Source: Ferruginibacter sp050611725 (GTDB lineage: Bacteria; Bacteroidota; Bacteroidia; Chitinophagales; Chitinophagaceae). From it: 64,000 bases of DNA. The DNA lies in NCBI RefSeq assembly GCF_050611725.1, contig NZ_JBODJB010000001.1, positions 2,170,001 to 2,234,000 of the forward strand, in the 5' to 3' direction. Below are positions 47,493 through 57,300 of this stretch, piece after piece. The notes below the pieces were generated by a model that searched no databases, was not told the origin of the DNA, and saw only the letters and a list, made by a program, of their open reading frames with translations. The position numbers and the translations under genes are program-made. Within the stretch, counting starts at the first letter, position 1; every line of letters starts with the position of its first letter.

Positions 47493-48668
47493 ATGAAAGA
47501 CCAAATTCAACTTTCGAAGAGCCATGTATATGCATCGCATACATCTTTTTCGAGGTTAATACATAGAACCTCGGCCCGTTTCAGCAAACCTTTATTTACT
47601 TTTTTTGCACTTTGTTTCTGTATTGGTGTATCATCGAGTCATGCACAAGGTGTAGCAAAATTTTATACTAGCCTGTATGCTATAAAAACAGATGGATCTC
47701 TGTCACTAGCAGATGGTGTGGCAAACACGTACTATTCAACCTATTGCAATTCAGTTGATGAAGCAGATGCATTAAAATTAATTTCTTTTAATACGAAAGA
47801 AACGATCAGTATTCTGAGAGAAGGGAAAAAATTAGCTGTTGAAAAAAGAGTACCAATTGTAGACAGAGATTCTATTTTCTTAGATATGGGAGAACTCTCT
47901 GATAAAACCTATGAATTGAAATTTGTTCCCAAAAATTTTAATACAACTTTAGCGGGTTATCTTAAAGATGAATTTAAAGGAACCATTACAGGTATTAGCT
48001 TGGTACCAAATGATACTACAAGCTATACATTTGAAGCATCAGATGCACAACCTGCTTCAAAGGCAGCAAATCGTTTTTCTGTGATCTTTGCTTTACCGGG
48101 CATGCTTCCGGTAAATTTCAGCAGTGTAAAAGCTTCAGAAAAAAACAATGCAGTTACTGTTGAATGGAATGTTGAAACAGAAATGAATGTTCAGCGTTAC
48201 ATTATTGAACGATCAAAAGATGCAGTACACTTTAGTTTCGCTGCAAGTAAAGATGTATCTAACGATCCGGCTATAAGCAAACAATATAGTTGGACTGATG
48301 TTGCGGCAGGAGCCGGCACTACATACTATCGTATCAGCAATGTGAACAGCAATGGTTCTATTGCTTATAGTAAAATTGTAAGAGTAGATATCGGAAATAA
48401 AAATTCATCTTCTATTAATGTATACCCTACAGTAATGACCGATGGATCCTTTTCAGTACAATTCAATAATGCTCAAAAAGGAATTTACCAGCTTCGTTTG
48501 ATCAATACCAACGGTCAGTTGTTGTTTACAAAAACAATTAACCATGCAGGTGGTAATTCAACAGAAACGATCAGAGTAGATAAAAATATTAATAAGGGGC
48601 TGTGTCAGTTGAATATACTTGGCCCCGAAAATAAATCTTTTCCGTCTGTTAAAATATTGAACAGATAG
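47493..48668 (+). CDS. Short T9SS protein made of the C-terminal module of its giant neighbours
   Basis: The start at 47493 places a hydrophobic segment (PLFTFFALCFCIGVSSSHAQ) at residues 32-51 as a signal peptide with a long basic leader. An in-frame ATG at 47424 would add 23 residues and is less suitable. The mature protein begins at once with FYTSLYAIKTDGSLSLADGV and NSVDEADALKLISF. This module otherwise sits at residue 1400 or later in the giants at 48895 and 54395. After it come LPVNFSSVKASEKNNAVTVEW, an FN3-like segment (RYIIERSKDAVHF) and a type A sorting domain (VYPTVMTDG, ending VKILNR). It could be a truncated paralogue or a free-standing version of the module. A terminator follows. 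Confidence 0.78.
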   Translation: MKDQIQLSKSHVYASHTSFSRLIHRTSARFSKPLFTFFALCFCIGVSSSHAQGVAKFYTSLYAIKTDGSLSLADGVANTYYSTYCNSVDEADALKLISFNTKETISILREGKKLAVEKRVPIVDRDSIFLDMGELSDKTYELKFVPKNFNTTLAGYLKDEFKGTITGISLVPNDTTSYTFEASDAQPASKAANRFSVIFALPGMLPVNFSSVKASEKNNAVTVEWNVETEMNVQRYIIERSKDAVHFSFAASKDVSNDPAISKQYSWTDVAAGAGTTYYRISNVNSNGSIAYSKIVRVDIGNKNSSSINVYPTVMTDGSFSVQFNNAQKGIYQLRLINTNGQLLFTKTINHAGGNSTETIRVDKNINKGLCQLNILGPENKSFPSVKILNR

Positions 48669-48693
48669 ATGGTCCGTACCCCAATTTAAATTG

Positions 48694-48726
48694 ATCCCGT
48701 TCATTTAGTTGAACGGGATTTTTTTG
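48694..48726 (+). terminator. Intrinsic terminator after the 47493 gene
   Basis: ATCCCGTTCA pairs with TGAACGGGAT across a 6-nt loop and runs into a stretch of T residues. Confidence 0.9.
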
Positions 48727-48743
48727 TTAATGAAAAAGGTTTC

Positions 48744-48767
48744 GCAATCGTTCCCGACATCGATTGT
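48744..48767. promoter_or_regulatory. 24-bp operator of the shared family upstream of the 48895 gene
   Basis: Left half GCAATCGTTCCC is followed directly by right half GACATCGATTGT. The outer heptamers GCAATCG and CGATTGT form an inverted repeat with one mismatch. The site lies 128 nt before the start codon and just after the terminator of the previous gene. Confidence 0.65.
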
Positions 48768-48787
48768 TTAAATTATTACCAAACCGT

Positions 48788-48820
48788 TTTGCTAATGAAT
48801 ACAATTAATGTGTATTTTTC
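48788..48820 (+). promoter_or_regulatory. Candidate promoter for the 48895 gene
   Basis: TTTG at 48788-48791 and TATTTTTC at 48813-48820 (a TAnnTTTG match except the last base) are 21 nt apart. Transcription would start near 48827, with the operator about 60-83 nt upstream of it. The motif TTAATGTGTATTTTT here recurs at 41648-41663 upstream of the 41754 gene. Confidence 0.35.
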
Positions 48821-48894
48821 GGTACACATTGTAGCGATCCTTGTGGCTTGTTTTCTGATTATAAGGAGAAAATGTTCTTAATACAATTGTCATT

Positions 48895-51800
48895 ATGAAA
48901 AACTATTTTCTAAGAATTCTCACAATAATCTTTATTTTCCTTTTTAGTACTGAAAAGTCAAACAGTCAGGTTATTGTTGAAACTTTTGAAGCAAGTGGAT
49001 GGGATCCTTTGCAAACTGCTCCGGGGCCAATATCAAGCGTTAGCAGTATTGCCATCAATGTCGCAGCTACAACTTCAGCGATCAGCATCAGCACATATTC
49101 CGGAAACAATTCTACAGCATTGGTTACAACGCCGATCACTACAGTTGGTAATATTTCAACAGGGAACTGGACATGGAATTACTCTAAAGTAAGTGTTATT
49201 CCAAATACAGGAAACTCCGCTTACAGAAAACACTCGGCCTACAGAAGTCTGGCTATGGTAAGTTCATCTTATCTAATCACACCGGTTATATCAAGTGGTA
49301 TTGCAACCATAAGTTTTTGGGCCACTGGTGGTGATCTTAAAGTAGCTTATCAAACTAACACTACCAACAATGCTCTTTCCTCAACGGCATTCGAAGCCGG
49401 TTCAACCGGAACTGCGGGCATATCCGGAAATACTTCATTATCTACATTTGGTGCTACAGGTACCGGCGCATATCCTACACAAGCTCAATTCACATTCAAC
49501 CAAACCGCTCCGGGCAGGGTAATTATATGGACGCAAGGTTCAAATGTTTTTATTGATGATGTGGTGATCACCGGATCTGCACCAACAGCTCAAAATCCAA
49601 CGGCTGTTTCTCTTGCTACACCTTCAGGTTGCCAGAATGATCGATTGACATTGACATGGACAGGCCCATCGGGTTATAGTGCTACTAACAATACGATCAT
49701 TGCATTTTTAAAGCAAGGTTCAGCAGTTACCGTAGGTACTCCTACAAATTTTATGTCATCCTATACAGCTGATGCAAACTTTGGCGGTACAGGAACAGTA
49801 TATCAACATGACGGAAGCGCTAAATGTATTTACAAAGGTGATGGTACAAATGCCGCAGGGGATCACAGTGGATTGACTATAACTGGTTTGACTGCAGGAA
49901 CTACTTATCATCTCTTGATTTTTAATGTGATAGATGCTACCCCTACTTATTCAACAGGTTCAACAGCAAATTTATCAACAATAAAAGCAGAGCCAAGTCA
50001 GCAAGCAACAAGTCTTGTAAGTGGTACTATAACAACAAGTAATATTCCTGTGTCGTGGACAGCAGCCACAGGAGCAGATGGGTACCTGCTTCAGGTTGCA
50101 ACCGGTACTACTCCTTCTGAACCAACAGATACTAACAGCCCGTCAGATCAAACAAACGTTTCAGGCGGAACAGCTGTAGTAAAAACTGCAGCAACTTCTT
50201 ATAACTCTTTTTCAGGTTTTTCTGCAGGCACTATGTATTATTTCAAAGCCAATAGCTATTCGAATTCGGGCAGTTGTATAGATTACAGAGCAACTGGTGC
50301 AACCATGAATGCTGCTACATTACCCAATGTTGCCACATCTCCCGGTATTTCTATTTCAGGCACAACCGGAACCATTACATGGACGGCAGCTACAGGATAT
50401 AACAATACCAATCATACAACATTGGTGTTTGTAAAGGCGACCTCTGCAGTTACTTATGGAACACCTACTGACGACCCTGCTTCATATACAGCCAATACAG
50501 TCTATAATGCAGGTACTCAATATCAGGGAGATGCATCGGCAAAATGTGTTTTTAATGGCGATGGTACATCTGTTTCTGTAACAGGTTTAACGACCGGCAC
50601 TACCTATCATGTTTTGATACTAACGGTAATGGTTAGTCCAAATTCAAATACGTACTATTCCTATTCGGCAGCAGCAACGGCAAGTGCACTGGCGCCTGCT
50701 ACGTACACGTGGAAGGGGGGCAGCTCCGGTTCCTGGGCATCTAGTTTAAACTGGGATCCGGCAAGGACAACACCTGCTGCAACGGACATATTATTGATAA
50801 ATACGCCATCAGTTATTGCATGTACAAATGTGCCTACGGAAACAATAGCAAGTCTTATAATAAGTGGCACTTGTGCAGTAACGTTAACAGGTAGTAGTTC
50901 TACACTTTCTTTTGCCAATAATAATGGTTCTTCCAACGATTTTGTGATAGGATCATCGGCATCATTAACTCAAGGCACAAGTGTTGATATAACAATGGGT
51001 ACTAATACTTCGGCAAGTATTGGAGGTACACTAACAGTAAACAGTAGCCGAACATTTGATACCGACGCTTCAGGTGCTGTTACAACTGTAACAGGTACTA
51101 TCAGTAATGCAGGAACCGTTACTTCAACAACTGCTTCAAAACTTGTATTGAATTCCGGAGGAACGTATATTCATGCCAGAAACGGAGGGGCTGTTCCCAA
51201 AGCTACCTGGAATACCAATTCCACTTTAAAAATTACCGGGCTTACAACATCCGAATCATTAGATGGTCTTGGGCAAAACTTCAGCAAACTGATCTTTGAT
51301 TGTCCTTCATTAAATGCAACCAAAGTTTTTGTGCTAGGTGCGTTTAGCGGAGCGGATGATGGTAATGGAGTAGGCCCCGATACTTGCTATGTAGCTGATT
51401 CTTTTATTGTAAGAAGTACAGGTTCGGATACTTTACAGATCACTTCATCTGGTGGTCAACGCTATGTGAATATCGGGAACTATTATCAAACCGGAGGTAT
51501 TGTGGCCGTGAACTATAACACTAACGGTTCCGGGTACAGGGAGCTTATCGTACGAAATAATTTTTATGTAGATAATTCTACTCAGTCTCCATCAAAGTTT
51601 TATATTATCAATGCATCTGTTAATGTCACAGGTAAACTAACGGTCTATGGCAACATCTTAATGACTAATGCAACGATTGCAAGAGAAGACCTGGGAGCGG
51701 CAGGTTCAACAACAGCCGAACTGTATTTTAACGGAGCTAGCGGTAATCAGTCTGCAACTTTTGATAATATTGTAGGAGATATTCATTTTTATATAAACAA

Positions 51801-54072
51801 TACCAATGGTGTAACCTTAGGAAGTAATGCAATCTGTAAAAACCTTTATTTGAATCAGGGTGTATTTACTTTGGGAGCCAATAACACACTTACAATAAAC
51901 GGAGCTGTATCAAGAACTTCAGGCTCTATTGCCGGATCAAATTCGTCCAATATTACCATCGGTGGAACGGCCGGTTCTCTGTATTTTACAACCGGCTCAC
52001 AAATATTAAAGAACCTAACCTTACAAAAAGCTACTTCGGCCACATTAGCTACACCTTTGTCCTTAACTGCAGGTGCATCATTCGGAACTTTGCGTTTAGA
52101 TACTTCAGCCGTTATCACAACCAACGATCAGCTTACTTTAAAATCAGATAACAATGGTACTGCCAGGATCGACAGTATTCCCGTAAACGGATCTGGGGTA
52201 GCACAGGCTACCATCACAGGTAAAGTAATACTGGAACGTTATCTTCCGATGCAAACACCATACTCCGGCAGAAGATGGCGATTACTTGGAGTGCCGATTT
52301 CGTCAACCGGAGCACCAACCATTAAAGCAGCATGGCAGGAAAATGCAACAGCTACCCCGGCTACTACCAGTGCCACATCTTCAACAAGTGTTTACAATCC
52401 TAATCCGGGATATGGTACTCATATAACTAACGGTATTGGTAGTACGAATAATGGATTAGGTTTCGATGCCGGATCAACGGCTAATCCATCTATCTATAAA
52501 ACAGAACCGGGATCGGGTGTATGGACAGTTCCTTCTTCTACCAATAGCATAACAATCACGGATTATAATGCCTATATGCTTTTTGTGAGAGGAGATAGAA
52601 GTATTGTTGTAAGCAATCAATATATTAACACAACAGGAGGTGCCAACCTGCGTATTACGGGTAATATGAATACTGGACATGTGAGTAAGAGTATTGTTGC
52701 AGGCAAACAAATACTTAGCAATCCTTATGCATCAACCATCAGTATGAAAAGAGTAGTTTATGGCGGTGATACTATCGGCACAAAAACCGGTAAGACATAC
52801 TACATGTGGGATCCGAAATTACTGGGTAGTAAAACAGTTGGCTCCTGGGTAACATTCAGCAGTAATGGTAATAATACTTTTGCAGTTGTGCCCAATCCGA
52901 TCGACTCAAATTACATGAGTACGTTTACCAATGCAGGTACTATTGAATCCGGGAATGCATTCATGATCAATTCAACTGCTTCGGGTTCGGTAATATTTCA
53001 TGAATATGATAAAGTAGCAAGCAGCACTACAACAGGCTTGGCAAGCAGACCGGTAAGAGGTAGTCGTCCGGAAATTAAACCGGCTACCTTATATACTAAT
53101 CTTGCTTATAGAGATGAATTGAATAATCCTGTATTGGCAGATGGTGTATTGACCATGTATACCGATGATTTTAATAATGAAGTGGATGAGCAGGATGCAC
53201 AAAAAATGCAAACATTTTTAACCCGGGAAAAGATTGGTCTGTTAAGAGATAATAATGATCTGTCAATTGAAAGAAGACAAACCATTCATAAGAACGATAC
53301 CATCTTTCTTCAGATGTACAGATTGGATTATAACTACAACTATCAGTTACAATTCATTGGGGAAAATTTTGCAAAAAATCTGGATGCATATCTGATAGAT
53401 AAATTTTTAAACAAAACATTTGAACTTTCTACGGAAGGTATTACAAGGCATGATTTTTCAACTGATGGTACAGACGCTAGTCTGGATATCAACAGATTTA
53501 AAGTAGTGTTCAAACAAAAGGGTGGTGGGCCTTTGCCGGTTACCTTTAATTGGATCAATGCCATCAAAAATAATAATACCGGTATTGTTACATGGAAAGT
53601 AGAAAACGAAATAAACATTGATCATTATGAAATTGAAAGATCAACAGATGGTTTGCATTTTACAAAACTGAGTACAACGATTTCGGCAGGTAATCTAACG
53701 GGTATGTATAGTTGGTCAGACAATACATTGAGTGTCGGTAATAATTTTTATCGTATTGTATCGGTTGGTAAGAATGGGGCTATAGTGTATAGCAAGATCG
53801 TTAGTATAGAATATTTACTTCAATCAAATTTTACGGTATATCCTAATCCTCCCAAAGATGGAAGGATCAATCTTGCAATCAGCAATGCGCCAAAAGGAAA
53901 CTATACTATACAACTCACCAATGAGATTGGTCAGTTGCTGCATTATAAAAAACTGAATTTTACCGGCGGCACAACTGTTATAGCATTACCAAGGTTGATA
54001 TCAAAAGGTGTGTATCATGTAGAAATACTTAAGCCGGATGCTACAAAAGAATTGATCAAAGTTTTGTATTGA
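48895..54072 (+). CDS. Giant T9SS-sorted surface protein with jelly-roll and FN3 domains (1725 aa)
   Basis: The signal peptide ends KSNSQ. Residues 24-225 form an N-terminal beta-rich domain (VIVETFEASGWDP, SSYLITPVISSG, VFIDDVVITG) like those of the 6302, 26290 and 54395 proteins. Several FN3-like repeats follow up to about 595. A TWKGGSSGSWASSLNWDP module opens a long Ser/Thr/Gly-rich beta-repeat region. From about 1115 it carries the block shared with its neighbours (RYLPMQTPYSGRRWRLLGVP, MLFVRGDR, NPYAS), then LYTNLAYRD with EVDEQDAQKM near 1400 and a type A T9SS sorting domain (VYPNPPKDG, ending LIKVLY). Binding or adhesion is inferred. The last codons take part in a terminator-like hairpin. 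Confidence 0.85.
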   Translation: MKNYFLRILTIIFIFLFSTEKSNSQVIVETFEASGWDPLQTAPGPISSVSSIAINVAATTSAISISTYSGNNSTALVTTPITTVGNISTGNWTWNYSKVSVIPNTGNSAYRKHSAYRSLAMVSSSYLITPVISSGIATISFWATGGDLKVAYQTNTTNNALSSTAFEAGSTGTAGISGNTSLSTFGATGTGAYPTQAQFTFNQTAPGRVIIWTQGSNVFIDDVVITGSAPTAQNPTAVSLATPSGCQNDRLTLTWTGPSGYSATNNTIIAFLKQGSAVTVGTPTNFMSSYTADANFGGTGTVYQHDGSAKCIYKGDGTNAAGDHSGLTITGLTAGTTYHLLIFNVIDATPTYSTGSTANLSTIKAEPSQQATSLVSGTITTSNIPVSWTAATGADGYLLQVATGTTPSEPTDTNSPSDQTNVSGGTAVVKTAATSYNSFSGFSAGTMYYFKANSYSNSGSCIDYRATGATMNAATLPNVATSPGISISGTTGTITWTAATGYNNTNHTTLVFVKATSAVTYGTPTDDPASYTANTVYNAGTQYQGDASAKCVFNGDGTSVSVTGLTTGTTYHVLILTVMVSPNSNTYYSYSAAATASALAPATYTWKGGSSGSWASSLNWDPARTTPAATDILLINTPSVIACTNVPTETIASLIISGTCAVTLTGSSSTLSFANNNGSSNDFVIGSSASLTQGTSVDITMGTNTSASIGGTLTVNSSRTFDTDASGAVTTVTGTISNAGTVTSTTASKLVLNSGGTYIHARNGGAVPKATWNTNSTLKITGLTTSESLDGLGQNFSKLIFDCPSLNATKVFVLGAFSGADDGNGVGPDTCYVADSFIVRSTGSDTLQITSSGGQRYVNIGNYYQTGGIVAVNYNTNGSGYRELIVRNNFYVDNSTQSPSKFYIINASVNVTGKLTVYGNILMTNATIAREDLGAAGSTTAELYFNGASGNQSATFDNIVGDIHFYINNTNGVTLGSNAICKNLYLNQGVFTLGANNTLTINGAVSRTSGSIAGSNSSNITIGGTAGSLYFTTGSQILKNLTLQKATSATLATPLSLTAGASFGTLRLDTSAVITTNDQLTLKSDNNGTARIDSIPVNGSGVAQATITGKVILERYLPMQTPYSGRRWRLLGVPISSTGAPTIKAAWQENATATPATTSATSSTSVYNPNPGYGTHITNGIGSTNNGLGFDAGSTANPSIYKTEPGSGVWTVPSSTNSITITDYNAYMLFVRGDRSIVVSNQYINTTGGANLRITGNMNTGHVSKSIVAGKQILSNPYASTISMKRVVYGGDTIGTKTGKTYYMWDPKLLGSKTVGSWVTFSSNGNNTFAVVPNPIDSNYMSTFTNAGTIESGNAFMINSTASGSVIFHEYDKVASSTTTGLASRPVRGSRPEIKPATLYTNLAYRDELNNPVLADGVLTMYTDDFNNEVDEQDAQKMQTFLTREKIGLLRDNNDLSIERRQTIHKNDTIFLQMYRLDYNYNYQLQFIGENFAKNLDAYLIDKFLNKTFELSTEGITRHDFSTDGTDASLDINRFKVVFKQKGGGPLPVTFNWINAIKNNNTGIVTWKVENEINIDHYEIERSTDGLHFTKLSTTISAGNLTGMYSWSDNTLSVGNNFYRIVSVGKNGAIVYSKIVSIEYLLQSNFTVYPNPPKDGRINLAISNAPKGNYTIQLTNEIGQLLHYKKLNFTGGTTVIALPRLISKGVYHVEILKPDATKELIKVLY

Positions 54073-54083
54073 TCAATTCTTTT
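54045..54083 (+). terminator. Terminator-like hairpin overlapping the 3' end of the 48895 gene
   Basis: AAAAGAATTGATCAA (54045-54059) is the exact reverse complement of TTGATCAATTCTTTT (54069-54083), with a 9-nt loop. The left arm is coding and the stop codon lies in the right arm. The stem is AT-rich and the terminal T-run short, so its strength is uncertain. Confidence 0.55.
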
Positions 54084-54394
54084 ATCAGTTGTTTTCATTT
54101 CATAATCATCTTTTCCCAAAAGTCTTAAGCTGCATAACCGAATGTTTTTGCGTCTTACAAGTGAAATATCTCTATGAAATGTAGTGCTTTGAAATTTACG
54201 CAATCGTTCCCGACAGCGTTCCCGTTCATTTTATGCCCATTTTATTGATTTTGTTGACAATTCCATGCATAAAATGAGTTAAAAAAATTCTACATTTATA
54301 CCACGATATTTACATGCTGCCAATAACATCCGATACTAGAAAAGCAAAAAATTAATTCGAATTGTTGTTGTAAAAAAAGTGTAAAACTTACTGT
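54073..54394. other. Intergenic region upstream of the 54395 gene
   Basis: This 322-nt gap starts with the hairpin of the previous gene and contains the operator at 54200. It also holds a 7-of-8 match to the -7 consensus (TACATTTA at 54291-54298) without a -33 box. No gene is supported. Confidence 0.55.
54200..54223. promoter_or_regulatory. 24-bp operator of the shared family upstream of the 54395 gene
   Basis: Left half GCAATCGTTCCC is followed directly by GACAGCGTTCCC. The first 17 bases equal those of the 48744 site, and TTACGCAATCGTTCCCGA is shared exactly with the 13803 site. It lies 172 nt before the start at 54395. Confidence 0.65.
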
Positions 54395-57300
54395 ATGAAA
54401 AAAATGTTTACTTCTACTTTGAAAGTACTTTCTCTTATTTGGGTCCTTCTGCTAAGTGCTTTAAATAATGATCTTTTTGCTCAAACAATTACAGAGAATT
54501 TTGACAATACAACCACATGGGTATCTGTAACAGCTTTTAGTACATCGACAGTGCAGATAGGAACAAGTACTCAATCAACCTGGATATATAGCGGAGCAAG
54601 ACCACAAACGACTACTTTTAATTCCAGTACACAGAGTTTTAATATCACTAATTCGGGGAATGCTTATCTGATATCTCCAATTATCACAGGAGGTTTTTCT
54701 ACTTTAAGTTTTACCTACAGGAATAGTTCGAACAATGCTGCCATAGGTGTTGCGTTTGCTACAAACATTACATTTGTAACTGGTTCTGCTACGGCTGCAA
54801 GATCAAGCACCCTTACAACCGGAGCCAGCCCATGGTTTTCGACAGTACAATTTACAAATGCCACAAGTGCCAACTGGTCTACCTGGACATATGATGCTAC
54901 AGCTTTGGGAGCCAATTCTACAAAAGATATGTACATTAAATTTTTTAGGGTTGGCGGAGCTATTTTTCTTGATGATATTAATATAACCTTGAATTGTTCC
55001 CCTCCAAATGTAACAGGCTTATCTGCAAGCGCTGCTACTATTTGTGCTAAAAATCCTGCAACCGTTACCGTTAGTTCAAGCAATCTGGCGTCAGGGTCAT
55101 ATACTGTAACCTATGATGTGAGTGGTACAAATACACTTAGTTCCAGAACGGCTACTATGAATTTTACCGCAGGCAGTCCGGGTACGGGTACATTTTTAAC
55201 AGATACACTGGTTAGTGCAGGGGCAGCTAACGTGGTAAATATTACCAAGATTGCATCATCCGTAAGCTGCTTCAGTAATACTACAACATCAACCGCTGCT
55301 TTTACTACCGATGTAATTCCTACTGCTGCCGCAATTTCGGGCAGTTCATATATTTGTTCTATTGGTGGTACAACCACTCTAACTACTACCGATGTAGGCG
55401 GCACTTGGGGTACATCTAATGCAAGTATTGCAACGGTCAGCAGTGGCGGTGTTGTAACGGCTGTTGCCAATGGAACTTGTAACATTACTTATACCACTGC
55501 AGCCAACGGTTTTGGTTGTTCAGACGTTGCTTATAAGACAATGAATATTGGCGGAGTTAGTATCACACCTACAACGCCGTTAACAGTATCGTTAGGGCCC
55601 GGGGCAATGAGCCCCACACCACCTGCTTTGGCTTTTACTACTTCAGGTAGTCCTGATCAATATATTATAGATTACAGTGACGCTGGTTTTACAGATATAT
55701 CATCTTATACATCCTTAGGATCTAGTCCGTTAAGTTTAACGGTACCTACAAATATTACAACACCAACTACCTTTAATGGTAATACAATCACTGTCAAAAA
55801 TTCAACGAGTGGTTGTACTAGTTCAGCAACATCTTTCTCATTAGTATTTGGTACTTCTTCTACCGACTATTTCCGATCTAAAAGTAGCGGTAACTGGTCT
55901 GATGCTGCTAACTGGCAAAGTTCCGGTGATGGTTCAAATTGGTATGATGCTACTGCAGCACCAACAACTACCTCGAAGGGGGTTACTGTACGGAATGGAC
56001 ATGTTATTACTGTAGATGCAAACTTATCTGCTCCACCAATTACAATCAATAGTGGAGGTGAGCTCACTACTTCAGCAAGCACAATTACTCCCAGTGGATC
56101 CAACACAATTACTGTTGATGGCAGATTAAGTGTAACAGCCAATACAAAATTGCTTATTACAACCACTAGTAATTTGAGTTTTGGATCAACAGGTGTTTTT
56201 TATCTTAACGCAAATGGTGGGTACATGCCAAATGCTGCATGGAACGCAACTTCAACTGCATATATTACAGGTTGGACAACTGCCTACTCATTTACAGCTG
56301 ATAATGGTACATTCCCGGCTACTGCAACAAACAGAGTTGGTTCACCTGCATCGCAATGGGGAAATTTAGTTTTCGATTTTCCCGCCTTCAATCCATCTTC
56401 TACAGCAAGGATTTTAGCAGGGTTTGCTAACAATGCTGCAATAACAATAGGAGGTAACCTTACATTACTAAGAACAAATAGTTTAAATACTCAGTTATTT
56501 ACATCATCAGGTGCTACCGGACTTACTTGCGAAAGCTTAACCATAAACTGTGGTACTTGGAAGTTTAATAATGCCTCTTATAATGTAACAGTCAATAAAG
56601 ATTTTAGAATGGTCGATTCGTTGAGTGCTACAGGAGGATACAGTGTTGCTGCACTCGATTTTGGAACAAGTGCTACTGATAATCTGAATGTAAAAGGGAA
56701 TTTTGTACAAAGTATTGGCACCATAACAAGTAATGCAGGTTCACAAAGCATAAATTTTACAGGTACCTCTGCACAAAGTGCTACTTTTAATACACTTGTT
56801 AATGCAGTGCACCTGAACATAAATAATAGTGCCGGCGTAACTGTAACTTCAGGTTCAGCTAATCTTACGATGGAGGGATCAATTACGTTAACAAGTGGTG
56901 TATTTGATTTAAATGGTAAAACCTTAACATTGTCTAATAATACTTCTTTTCAGCCGATCATCAGAACAGCAGGAACGCTTACAGTTGGCTCGGCCGGTAG
57001 TTTGGTCTTTGGTATTGCAGGTAAAATATCAGGTGTTGATGTTGTTATTCCTAATGGAACATTTACAACCAGTAATCCCGCCATCACCAATTTAACATTA
57101 TACCGAGATGATGTTTTAACATGGGGCGACCAAGGGGTTGAAGTAACAGGTACTTTAACTTTAACACAAGGAACGTTTAATATTGGTTCCGGTTTATTGA
57201 ATTTAAATGGTGCGGCACTATCTGCACCGGCTGGTTACCTGTCTGGTAGTTCAACATCCGACTTTACGCTTACCGGAACGCCGGGTTCTGGTGCAAGCAT

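Noticed and set aside
55111..55485. Long minus-strand frames opposite the giants (also 54715-55083, 63294-63590 and others)
   Set aside because: They are rich in Val, Ala and Pro as expected from reading Thr/Ser/Gly-rich repeats backwards, and the plus-strand frame is a clear secreted protein.
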